From Clusia tigrina (lineage: Eukaryota > Arthropoda > Insecta > Diptera > Clusiidae), in assembly GCA_920105625.2 (NCBI GenBank), contig OV050031.1:45258925-45322924 (forward strand): a stretch of 64,000 nucleotides of DNA, read 5' to 3'. Each line of letters starts with the position of its first letter. Position 1 is the first letter of the stretch. Below, one piece after another: positions 42,638-53,779 of this stretch. The translations under genes were made by a program, and so were the position numbers. Under the pieces are notes generated by a model. The model was given only the letters and a program-made list of their open reading frames with translations. It did no database searches and was not told the DNA's origin.

Positions 42638-45600
42638 GAATTGGCATTGGAATTGTCAATGGTAATGAAATTAAAATTAAATTGCATTTTCACTTTAATT
42701 AGCATTGGAATTGTCGATGGTAATAAAATTTAATTGTAATTAGCATTGGAATTTTCAATGGCAATGTAATTTTAATTTAATAGGCAATGGAATTATCTAT
42801 GGTAATGCAATTTAATTTAATTTTAATTGGCATAGGAACTGTCAATGGTAATGCAATTTAACTTTAATTAGCATTGGAATTTTCAAATGAATTGCAATTT
42901 AATTGGCATTGGAATTTTCGCAGATAATGCAATTTAATTTTAATTGTGATTGGAATTTTCAATGGTAATGCAGTTAAACTTTAATTATCATTGGAATTTT
43001 CAATTGTATTGCAATTTAATTATAATTGGCATTGTAATTTTCGAAGATATCTTAATTTAATTTTAATTGGCATTCGAATCAATTGCTGTGCAATTTAAAT
43101 TCAATTGGCATTGAAATTGTCAATGGTAATGCAATTTAATTTTAATTAGCATTGGAATTGTCAATGGTAATACAAATTAATTGTAATTACCAATGGAATT
43201 TTCAATGATAATGCATTTTAATTTTAATTGGTATTGGAATTGTCAATGGTAATGCCATTTAACTTTAATTCGCATTGGAATTTTCAATGGTAATGCAATT
43301 GAATTTTAATTAACATTGGAATTTTCAATGGTAATGTAGTTTAATTTTAATAGACATTGGATATATCAATGGTAATGCAAATTAATTGTAATTAGCATTG
43401 AAATTTTCAATGGCCATGCAATTCAATTTTAATTAACATTGAAATTGTCAATGATAATGCAACTTTATTTTAACTGGCACTGGAATTGTCAATGTAAATG
43501 CAATTTAACTTTAATTAGATTTAGAATTTTCAATTGTAATGCCATTTAATTTTAATTGGCAATGGAATTTTCAATAGTAATGCAATTTAATTTTAATTAG
43601 CATTAAATTTTTAAAGATAATGCAATTTAATTTTAATTAGCATTAAATCTTTGAATGGTATTGCCATTTAATTGTAATTAGAAATTAAAATTTTCAATAG
43701 TAATGCAATTTAATTTTAATAGGCATTGGAATTTTCAATGGTGATGCATTTGGTTTTAATTAGCATTGGAATTTTTAATTGTATTGCATTTAATTTTAAT
43801 TGGCATTGGAATTTTCGAAGGTATTGCAATTTTATATTAATTGTCATTGGAACTTTCCATGGTTTTGCAATTTAATTTTAATAGGCATTGGAATTTTCAA
43901 TGGTTATGCAATTTAATTGTAATTAGCATGGGGATTTTCAATGGTAATACAATTTAGTTTTAATTGGCATTGGAATTTTCAATGGTAATGCAATTTAATT
44001 TTAATTGGCATTGCAATTTTCAACGGTAATAAAAATTACTTTTAATTGGTATTGGAGTTTTCAAAGGAAATGCAATTTAATTTTCATTGGCGTTGGAATT
44101 TCAAATTAAAATACCATTTAATTTTAACTGGCATTGGAATTTTGAATGGCAGTGCATCTCAATTTTAATTAGTATTGAAATTGTCAATGGTAATGCAATT
44201 TTATTCTAATTGGCATTGGAATTGTCAATTATAATGCAATTAATTTTAATTGGTATTGGAATTGTCTATGGTAATTCTATTTAACTTTAATTAGCAATGG
44301 AGTTTTCAATGCTAATGCAAATTAATGTTAATTAGCATACAAATTTTTAATGGTAATTCATATTAATTGTAATTAGAAATTAAAATTTTCAATGGTAATG
44401 AAATTTAATTTTAGTTGGCATTGGAATTTTCAATGGTATTCCAACTGAATTGTAAGTTGTATTTCAATTTTCAATGGTAATGCAATTGAATTTTAATTAA
44501 CAATGGAATTTTCAATGGTAATGCAATGTAATTTTAATTTGCTTAAAATTTTTTAATGGTAATATAATTTAATTGTAATTAGCATTGGAAATTTCAATGG
44601 TAATGCAATTTAATTTTAATTGGCATTGGAACTTTCGATGGTAATGCAATTTGATTTTAATCGGCATTGGAATTGTCAATGGTAATGAAATTAAAATTAA
44701 ATTGCATTTTCACGTTAATTAGCATTGGAATTGTCAATGGTAATAAAATTTAATTATAATTAGCATTGGAGTTGTTTATGGTAAAGCAATTTTATTTTAA
44801 TTGTCATTGGAATTGTCAATGGTAATGCAATTTAACTTTAATTCGCATTGGAATTTTCAATGGTAATGCACTTTAATTTTAATTGGCATTGGAACTTTCA
44901 ATGGTAATGCAATTTGATTTGAATTGGCATTGGAATTGTCAATGGTAATGAAATTAAAATTAAATTGCATTTTCACTTTAATTAGCATTGGAATTGTCGA
45001 TGGTAATAAAATTTAATTGTAATTAGCATTGGAATTTTCAATGGCAATGTAATTTTAATTTAATAGGCAATGGAATTATCTATGGTAATGCAATTTAATT
45101 TAATTTTAATTGGCATAGGAACTGTCAATGGTAATGCAATTTAACTTTAATTAGCATTGGAATTTTCAAATGAATTGCAATTTAATTGGCATTGGAATTT
45201 TCGCAGATAATGCAATTTAATTTTAATTGTGATTGGAATTTTCAATGGTAATGCAGTTAAACTTTAATTATCATTGGAATTTTCAATTGTATTGCAATTT
45301 AATTATAATTGGCATTGTAATTTTCGAAGATATCTTAATTTAATTTTAATTGGCATTCGAATCAATGGCTGTGCAATTTAAATTCAATTGGCATTGAAAT
45401 TGTCAATGGTAATGCAATTTAATTTTAATTAGCATTGGAATTGTCAATGGTAATACAAATTAATTGTAATTACCAATGGAATTTTCAATGATAATGCATT
45501 TTAATTTTAATTGGTATTGGAATTGTCAATGGTAATGCCATTTAACTTTAATTCGCATTGGAATTTTCAATGGTAATGCAATTGAATTTTAATTAACATT

Positions 45601-46370
45601 GGAATTTTCAATGGTAATGCAGTTTAATTTTAATAGACATTGGATATATCAATGGTAATGCAAATTAATTGTAATTAGCATTGAAATTTTCAATGGCAAT
45701 GCAATTCAATTTTAATTAACATTGAAATTGTCAATGATTATGCAACTTTATTTTAACTGGCATTGGAATTGTCAATGTAAATGCAATTTAACTTTAATTA
45801 GATTTCGAATTTTCAATTGTAATGCCATTTAATTTTAATTGGCAATGGAATTTTCAATAGTAATGCAATTTAATTTTAATTAGCATTAAATTTTTAAAGA
45901 TAATGCAATTTAATTTTAATTAGCATTAAATCTTTGAATGGTATTGCCATTTAATTGTAATTAGAAATTAAAATTTTCAATAGTAATGCAATTTAATTTT
46001 AATAGGCATTGGAATTTTCAATGGTGATGCATTTGGTTTTAATTAGCATTGGAATTTTTAATTGTATTGCATTTAATTTTAAAAGTCATTGGAATTTTCG
46101 AAGGTGTTGCAATTTAATATTAATTGTCATTGGAACTTTCCATGGTTTTGCAATTTAATTTTAATAGGCATTGGAATTTTCAATGGTTATGCAATTTAAT
46201 TGTGATAAGCATTGGAATTTTCAATGGTAATACACTTTAATTTTAATTAGCATTGGTATTTTCAATGGTAATGCAATTTCAATTTGTTTAGCAGTAAAAT
46301 GTTTAACGGTAGTGCTATTTAATTGAAATTAAAATTTAAAATTTTTAATAGTAATGGAATTTAATTTGAG
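42638..46370 (+). repeat. Two shortened type A units ending at the strand-switch point
   Basis: A-type starts lie at 42638 and 44921, 2283 bp apart. The first unit is an internally deleted A: near 44141-44165 the order jumps from the equivalent of about 1500 to about 4400 of copy 1. The second runs 1450 bp and ends near 46370, where the sequence changes to the reverse-complement orientation. Both retain the TTTCGAAGATATCTT monomer (near 43038 and 45330). Confidence 0.75.
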
Positions 46371-49300
46371 AATTCCAAGGCTAATTAAAATTAAATCGCG
46401 TTACCATTGAAAATGTTAATGCTAATTTCAATTAAATTTCATTACAACTGAAAATTTTCATGCTAATTAAAATAAATTTGCTCTACCATAGAAAATTAAG
46501 TTAAATTGACAATTCCAATACCAATTAAAATTAAGATACATTATCATTGAAAATTCCATTGGTAATTACAATTAATTTGCATTACCATTGAAAATTCCAA
46601 TGCTAATTAAAATTAAATTGCATTTCCATTGAAAATTCCAATGCGAACTATAGTTAAATTGCATTACCATTGACAATTCCAATGACAATTAAAATAAAAT
46701 TGCTTTACCATAAACAACTCCAATACTAATTACAATTAGATTGCATTACCATTCAAAATTCCAATTCCAATTAAAATTAAGTTGCATTAACATTTACAAT
46801 TTCAAAGCCAATTGAAATTAAATTGCACAACCATTGATTCTAATGCCAATTAAAATTAAATTAAGATATCTTCGAAAACTACAATGCCAATTATAATTAA
46901 ATTGCAATACAATTGAAAATTCCAATGCTAATTAAAGTTCAACTGCATTACCATTGAAAATTCCAATGCCTATTAAAATTAAATTGCAAAACCATGGAAA
47001 GTTCCAATGACAATTTATATTAAATTGCAATACCTTCGAAAATTCCAATGCCAATTAAAATTAAATGCAATACAATTAAAAATTCCAATGCTAATTAAAA
47101 CCAAATGCATCACCATTGAAAATTCCAATGCCTATTAAAATTAAATTGCATTACTATTCAAAATTTTAATTTCTAATTACAATTAAATGGCACTACCATT
47201 CAAAGATTTAATGCTAATTAAAATTAAATTGCATTATCCTTAAAAATGTAATGCTAATTAAAATTAAATTGCATTACTATTGAAAATTCCATTGCCATTT
47301 AAAATTAAATGGCATTACAATTGAAAATTCTAAAGCTAATTAAAGTTAAATTGCATTTACATTGACAATTTCAATGCCAGTTAAAATAAAGTTGAATTAT
47401 CAGTGACAATTTGAATGTTAATTAAAATTGAATTGCATTGCCATTGCAATTTCAATGCTAATTACAATTAGTTTGCATTACCATTGATATATCCAATGTC
47501 TATTAAAATTCAGTTGCATTACCATTGAAATTTCCAATGTTAATTAAAATTCAATTGCATTACCATTGAAAATTCCAATGCGAATTAAAGTTAAATGGCA
47601 TTACCATTGACAATTCCAATACCAATTAAAATTAAAATGCATTATCATTGAAAATTCCATTGGTAATTACAATTAATTTGCATTACCATTGACAATTCCA
47701 ATGACAATTAAAATAAAATTGCTTTACCATAAACAACTCCAATGCTAATTACAATTAAATTGCATTACCATTAAAAATTTCAATTCCAATTAAAATTAAA
47801 TTGCACTACCATTGACAATTTTAATGCCAATTAAAATAAAATTGCATTTTCATTGAAAATATCAATGCAAACTAAAGTACATTGCGTTACCATTGAAAAT
47901 TTCAATGCTACTTATATTAATTCGCATTACTATTGACAATTCCAATGCTAATTAAAATTAAATCGCGTTACCATTGAAAATGTTAATGCTAATCTCAATT
48001 AAATTTCATACAACTGAAAATTTTCATGCTAATTAAAATAAAACTGCTCTACCATAGAAAATTAAATTAAATTGGATTACCATTGACAATTCCAATACCA
48101 ATTAAAATTAAAATACATTATCATTGAAAATTCCATTGGTAATTACAATTAAATTGCATTACCATTAAAAATTCCAAATCCAATTATAATTAAATTGCAA
48201 TACAATTGAAAATTTCAATGCTAATTAAAGTTCAACTGCATTACCATTGAAAATTCCTATGACAATTAAAATTAAATTGCATTATCTGCGAAAATTCCAA
48301 TGCCAATTAAATTGAAATACATTTGAAAATTCCAATGCTAACTAAAGTTAAATTGCATTACCATTGACAGTTCCTATGCCAATTACAATTAAATTAAATT
48401 GCATTACCATAGATAATTAAATTAAATTAAAATTGCATTGCCATTGACAATTCCAATGCTAATTAGAGTGAAAATACAAATTAATTTTAATTTCATTACC
48501 ATTGACAATTCCAACGCCAATTAAAATCAAATTGCATTACCATTGAAAGTTCCAATGCCAATTAAAATTAAATTGCATTACATTTGAACATTTCAATACA
48601 AATTAAAATTCAATTGCATTACCAGTGACAATTCCAATGTCAATTAAAATTAAATTGCACTACCATTGACAATTTTAATGCCAATTAAAATAAAATTGAA
48701 TTTTCATTGAAAATATCAGTGCAAACTAAAGTAAATTGCGTTACCATTGAAAATTTCAATGCTACTTGAAAATTCCAATGCTAATTAAAGTTCAACTGCA
48801 TTACCATTGGAAATTCCAATGACAATGAAAATTAATTGCATTATCTGCGAAAATTCCAATGCCAATTAAATTGAAATACATTTGAAAATTCCAATGCTAA
48901 TTAAAGTTAAATTGCATTACCATTGACAGTTCCGATGCCAATTAAAATTAAATTGCGTAACCAATGAAATTAAAATTAAATTGCATTTCCATTGAAAATT
49001 TCTAAGCAAATTAAAATTCAGTTGCATTACTCAAATTCAATGTCAATTAAATTAAATTCCATTATCAGTGAAAATGTCAATGCTAATTAAAGTTAAATTG
49101 CATTACCATTATTCCAATGCTACTTAAATTAAATTCCATTACTATTAAAAATTTTAAATTCTAATTTCAATTAAATTGCACTACCGTTAAACATTTTACT
49201 GCTAAACAAATTGAAATTGTATTACCATTGAAAATAACAATGCTAATTAAAATTAAAGTGCATTACCATTGAAAATTCCAATGCTAATTACAATTAAATT

Positions 49301-51777
49301 ATATTACCATTAACAAATTTAAAGCAAATTAAAATTAAATTGCATTACCATTGAAAATTCCAATGTTAATTAAAATTCAATTGCATTACCATTGAAAATT
49401 CCAATGCGAATTAAAGTTAAATGGCATTACCATTGACAATTCCAATACCAATTAAAATTAAAATGCATTATCATTGAAAATTCCATTGGTAATTACAATT
49501 AATTTGCATTACCATTGACAATTCCAATGACAATTAAAATAAAATTGCTTTACCATAAACAACTCCAATGCTAATTACAATTAAATTGCACAACCATTGA
49601 TTCGAATGCCAATTAAAATTAAATTAAGATATCTTCAAAAATTACAATGCCAATTATAATTAAATTGCAATACAATTAAAAATTCCAATGATAATTAAAG
49701 TTTAACTGCATTACCATTGAAAATTCCAATCACAATTAAAATTAAATTGCATTATCTGCGAAAATTCCAATGCCAATTAAATTTCAATTCATTTGAAAAT
49801 TCCAATGCTAATTAAAGTTAAATTGAATTACCATTGACAATTTCAATGACAATTAAAATAAAATTGCTTTACCATAAACAATTCCAATGCTAATTACGAT
49901 TAAATTGCATTACCATTAAAAATTCCAATTCCAATTAAAATTAAGTTGCATTAACATTGACAATTTCAATGCCAATTGAATTTAAATTGCACAACCATTG
50001 ATTCGAATGCCAATTAAAATTAAATTAAGATATCTTCGAAAATTACAAAGCCAATTATAATTAAATTGCAATACAATTGAAAATTCCAATGATAATTAAA
50101 GTTTAACTGCATTACCATTGAAAATTCCAATCACAATTAAAATTAAATTGCATTATCTGCGAAAATTCCAATGCCAATTAAATTGCAATACATTTGAAAA
50201 TTCCAATGCTAATTAAAGTTAAATTGCATTAGCATTGACACTTCCTATGCAAATTAAAATTAAATTAAATTGCATTACCATAGATAATTCCATTGCCTAT
50301 TAAATTAAAATTGCATTGCCATTGAAAATTCCAATGCTAATTACAATTAAATTTTATTACCATTGACAATTCCAATGCTAATTAAAGTGAAAATGCAATT
50401 TAATTTTAATTTCATTACCATTGACAATTCCAATGCCAATTCAAATCAAATTGCATTACCATTGAAAGTTCCAATGCCAATTAACATTAAATTGCATTAC
50501 CATTGAAAATTCCAATGCGAATTAAAGTTAATTGCATTTCCATTGACAATTCCAATGACAATTAAAAGCAAATTGCTTTACCATAAACAACTCCAATGCT
50601 AATTACAATTAAATTGCATTACCATTAAAAATTCCAATTCCAATTAAATCGAAGTTGCATTAACATTTACAATTTCAATGCCAAATTAAATTGAACAACC
50701 ATTGATTCTAATGCCAATTAAAATTAAATTAAGATATCTTCGAAAACTACAATGCCAATTATAATTAAATTGCAATACAATTGAAAATTCCAATGCTAAT
50801 TAAAGTTCAATTCCATTACCATTGAAAATTCCAATGACAATTAAAATTAAATTGCATTATCTGCGAAAATTCCAATGCCAATTAAAATAAAAATGCATTG
50901 CCATTGAAAATTCCAATTCTAATTACAATTAATCTTTATTGCCATTGACAATTCCAATGCTAATGAAAGTGAAAATGCAATTTAATTTTAATTTCATTAC
51001 CATTGACAATTCCAATCCCAATTAAAATCAAATTACATTACCATTGAAAGTTCCAATGCCAATTAAAGTTAAATTGCGTAACCAATGAAATTAAATTAAA
51101 ATTACATTGCCATTGAAAATTCCAATGTTAATCACAATTAAATTTTATTACCATTGACAATTCCAATGGTAATTAGCGTGAAAATGCAATTTAATTTTAA
51201 TTTCAATACCATTGACAATTCCAATGCCGATTAAAATCAAATTGCATTACCATTGAAAGTTCCAATGCCAATTAAAATTAAATTGCATTACCATTGAAAT
51301 TTCCAATGCTAATTACAATTAAATTATATTACTATTAAAAAATTTAAAGCAAATTAAAATAAAATGCATTACCATTGAAAATTCCAATGTTAATTAAAAT
51401 TCAATTGCATTACCATTGAAAACTCCAATGCGAATTACAATTACAGCATTACCATTGACAATTCCAATAACAATTAAAATTAAAATGCATTATCATTGAA
51501 AATTCCATTGGTAATTACAATTAAATTGCATTACCATTGACAATTCCAATGCTAATTAAAATTAAATTGCATTACCATTGACAATTCCAATACCAATTAA
51601 AATTAAAATGCATTATCATTGAAAATTCCATTGGTAATTACAATTAATTTGCATTACCATTGACAATTCCAATGCTAATTAAAATTAAATTGCATTACCA
51701 TTGACAATTCCAATGCGAATTAAAGTTAAATTGCAAAATTCCAATGCCAATTAAATTGAAATACATTTGAAAATTCC
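46371..51777 (-). repeat. Same satellite in reverse orientation, left of the copia element
   Basis: From 46371 every monomer reads as the reverse complement of those on the left (GAAAATTCCAATGCCAATT, AAATTGCATTACCATTGA). A large part is a collinear reverse complement of type A. The CCATGG marker at 46992-46997 pairs with 4114-4119, and the CAATGCTACTTG marker at 48758 pairs with CAAGTAGCATTG at 2342. The separation is 1766 bp in both places. The rest is mosaic. No open reading frame or non-satellite insert is seen before the LTR at 51778. Confidence 0.92.
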
Positions 51778-52008
51778 TGTTGAAATGCATCCCTGAAGCA
51801 ACTCGCATATTTCTTATTCGTTTGGTATATATCATTATCCTTTTCTAATGTAATGGAATGTTTGTTTTGTGCTTTACTTTAAATTCATTTTATATTTTAT
51901 GTATACTCTGTTTCTGAACTTTGAAGAGATAACATCGTTTTAATAAACTTCTTTATATCTAAATATAACTGTGTGTTAAAAGTTTACTTTGAAGAAGAAA
52001 TCGCAACA
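51778..52008 (+). repeat. 5' long terminal repeat of the copia-type element (231 bp)
   Basis: It starts TGTTG and ends CAACA, short inverted ends usual for copia-type LTRs. It matches 56048-56279 except G at 51825 (A at 56095), G at 51864 (C at 56134) and one T fewer in the T run near 51911. A TATA-like TATATTTTAT at 51891-51900 and AATAAA at 51942-51947 suggest U3 and R parts. Transcription would start between them, but this is inferred from motif order only. Confidence 0.93.
51891..51900 (+). promoter_or_regulatory. Possible TATA box of the 5' LTR
   Basis: TATATTTTAT lies about 50 bp upstream of an AATAAA signal, which would put a start site near 51920 and the polyadenylation signal inside R. 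The whole LTR is AT-rich, so a chance match is quite possible. Confidence 0.3.
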
Positions 52009-52022
52009 GGTTATGGGCCCAG
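52009..52022 (+). other. Primer binding site, half-tRNA(iMet) copia type
   Basis: GGTTATGGGCCCAG follows the LTR end directly. Drosophila copia is known to prime reverse transcription with a 5' half of initiator tRNA-Met, and the complementary PBS there begins with this same GGTTATGGGCCCAG stretch, as I recall it. This is a strong family marker and supports a drosophilid-like host. The 70 bp between it and the Gag start is an untranslated leader. Confidence 0.85.
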
Positions 52023-52092
52023 GTGCAAATTCCTGGCAGCCAAGTTTTAATTAATACGCGTGTGTCGCAAAAAATTAAAATTAAATTAAAAG

Positions 52093-53349
52093 ATGAGTTC
52101 TCTTTTCAATATTGAGAAACTGGACGAGTCTAATTACGACTCGTGGAGCATACAATTGAAAAGTGTGCTTGTTCATCAAGGGCTGTGGGATGTCGCATCA
52201 GGTGCAATGAAGCAGCCCGGTGAAAACGAAGCAGGCGCTGCGGCATGGAAAGCTAAAGACGAGAAGGCTATGGCGACAATCATCCTAAGCATCACTCCTA
52301 TGCAAATTGGTTATGTTAAGAACATCAAAACATCACACGGGGCATGGAAAACTCTGTGTGAGATCCATATGCCAAAAGGACCAGTGCGCAAGGTGACACT
52401 GTTCAAGCAGCTACTTGGAATGCGGATGAACGACAGTGAGTGTGTGCAGCAATACGTGTGCAAGTTTTGTGCAGTCGCAGAAAAGCTAGCAGAAATTGAG
52501 GTGAAACTTGACAATGAGTTCATCGTAATTATGCTATTAGCTAGCTTGCCAAAATCATTTGAGAATCTAGTAGTTGCGCTGGAGTCTCGAGATGAGCTCC
52601 CAAAACTCAGCGCAATAAAAATCAAATTGGTCGAAGAAGGCGAGCGACGAAAAGCAACCGATTCAAATTATAACAATAATGAAAGTACAGTTAAAGCGTT
52701 CATGGCACGCGAGCACAACAACAACTTTAAAAAGAAATATTCCGCAAGCAACAAAAACAACGACAGCGCTAATGGCAACAACAACGAAAATAGCAAACGC
52801 GCAAATTTCAAATGCTATAACTGTGGCAAAAAAGGCCACTTCGCAACACAATGCAGAGAGAAGAAAAAAGAACAAAAAGGGCAGCAAAATAACAAAAACA
52901 ACCGCAATGGTTTGTTTGCTGCAGTCGAAAACAACATTTTGCATGGCGACACTTGGTGTGTGGATAGCGGCGCAAACTCGCATTTATGTTGCAACCGCGA
53001 CATGTTCGATGTGTTCGAAGAGTACAATGAAGCGATTGTACTTGCTGGAGACAACAAAATGCAAGCAACAGGCAAAGGCACAGTGCACATAAAAACGTCA
53101 AAGTATGACGTCACGTTGATAGAAGTTTTGTTTGTTCCTGGCCTTCAGTGCAACTTTATATCAGTTGCAAAAGCAGTTCGCAGCGGCTACATAGTAACGT
53201 TCAACAAAGAGGCAGCAACGATCACAGACAAGCACGGTGGAACAATTATACGTGCTAAAAAGGTTAGTGATTTATTTTTGATTGGTTCAAATAAAAATAA
53301 ATTGTTTTTTGTGAAAAAAAACTGCGGAAGAAGCGATGAAATGGCATAA
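52093..53349 (+). CDS. Copia-type Gag plus protease (418 aa), ending at the start of integrase
   Basis: Residues about 9-40 (KLDESNYDSW...) look like the DUF4219 N-terminal motif, and residues about 50-185 like the UBN2/Retrotran_gag_2 capsid domain. After an Asn/Lys-rich linker, residues 241-254 form one CX2CX4HX4C zinc knuckle (CYNCGKKGHFATQC), the nucleocapsid. DSGA at 291-294 (in WCVDSGANSHLC) is the aspartic protease active site. The frame then enters the pre-integrase region and stops at TAA 53347-53349. The ATG at 52093 is the first after the PBS. Gag packages the RNA in virus-like particles, and the protease cleaves the polyprotein. The Gag-protease block is free of stops. It overlaps the pol frame by about 35 nt, and the change of frame coincides with an 8-A run at 53314-53321. 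Drosophila copia itself is a single ORF; 1731 is reported to use +1 frameshifting between gag and pol. Confidence 0.93.
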   Translation: MSSLFNIEKLDESNYDSWSIQLKSVLVHQGLWDVASGAMKQPGENEAGAAAWKAKDEKAMATIILSITPMQIGYVKNIKTSHGAWKTLCEIHMPKGPVRKVTLFKQLLGMRMNDSECVQQYVCKFCAVAEKLAEIEVKLDNEFIVIMLLASLPKSFENLVVALESRDELPKLSAIKIKLVEEGERRKATDSNYNNNESTVKAFMAREHNNNFKKKYSASNKNNDSANGNNNENSKRANFKCYNCGKKGHFATQCREKKKEQKGQQNNKNNRNGLFAAVENNILHGDTWCVDSGANSHLCCNRDMFDVFEEYNEAIVLAGDNKMQATGKGTVHIKTSKYDVTLIEVLFVPGLQCNFISVAKAVRSGYIVTFNKEAATITDKHGGTIIRAKKVSDLFLIGSNKNKLFFVKKNCGRSDEMA

Positions 53350-53779
53350 TCGATATGGCCATCTAAACTTCGCAAGCCTGCGCGAGTTGATGAGCAAGCA
53401 GCTGGTACAAGGGATGAAAGTCACGGTGCCGACAGACATCAGTTGCTCTGTTTGCATGGAGAGCAAGTGTACACAGAAACCCTTTTCCAACTCAGAGAGC
53501 CGCGCTATGGAATTGTTGCAAATTATACACACAGATGTGTGTGGCCCATTCAACAAAGTATCACTTGGAAATGCAAAGTACCTGCTTACTTTTATAGACG
53601 ACAAGTCACGCTACGTATTTGTTTACTTTTTGAAAAGTAAGGACGAGGTCTTTGAAAAATTTAAAGAATTTAAGACCATGGCAGAACGTCAAACGGGTAA
53701 GAAGCTAAAAATTGTGAGAAGCGACAACGGCACGGAATTTGTCAACAATGCGTTTGACAGCTACCTGAAGGAACAATGA
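53315..53779 (+). pseudogene. Pol part 1: integrase N-terminal half, +1 frame, ends at an internal TGA
   Basis: This frame opens at 53315; the first ATG is 53336. Counting from that Met, an HHCC zinc-binding module is seen: H4 and H9 (WHNRYGHLN), C37 and C40 (CSVC). The integrase core follows, with the first catalytic Asp at 67 (IHTDVCGP) and the second at 130 (RSDNGTEF). The frame ends at TGA 53777-53779, only 17 codons after the second Asp. The third catalytic residue lies in the next segment in the same frame, at the D-35-E spacing. Integrase joins the cDNA to chromosomal DNA. Reading from Gag needs a +1 shift in the overlap with the 418-aa frame, and the TGA then blocks the polyprotein. 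As read, this copy cannot make full-length Pol unless the stop is suppressed. Confidence 0.9.

Larger units (their letters stand above)
1..46370 (+). repeat. AT-rich satellite array of ~41-bp monomers with higher-order structure, forward orientation
   Basis: The whole stretch is tandem, diverged copies of a monomer whose modal length is 41 bp. For example, consecutive GGCATTG starts lie at 1329 and 1370. Typical monomers carry GGCATTGGAATT, then TCAATGGTAATGCAATTT, then an AATTTTAATT spacer. A consensus monomer has about 10 G/C of 41 bases, with G more frequent than C on this strand. Recurrent variants (AGCATTGG, TCGCAGATAATG, TTTTCGAAGATATCTT, GTCATTGG) occur in fixed order and make long higher-order units, listed separately. 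No open reading frame of note exists in any frame over 46 kb, so it is non-coding. This is typical of centromeric, pericentromeric or Y-type heterochromatin. I do not recognise the family by name. Confidence 0.95.

Noticed and set aside
1..46370. CRISPR-like regular repeats
   Set aside because: Monomers are contiguous with no unique spacers, diverged from each other, and the region is 76% AT with eukaryotic retroelements around it. It is satellite DNA.
46340..46400. Perfect palindrome or cruciform at the strand switch
   Set aside because: The reverse complement of the right side belongs to another HOR position than the left side, so the arms do not pair directly around the junction.
52311..53114. 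Minus-strand and alternate-frame ORFs of 60-140 codons over Gag
   Set aside because: They are shadows of the Gag-protease frame with no domain, and their composition mirrors the Asn/Lys-rich coding strand.
53314..53322. A AAA AAC as a classical -1 ribosomal slippery site
   Set aside because: A -1 shift from the Gag frame leads to the third frame, not to the pol frame, which needs +1.
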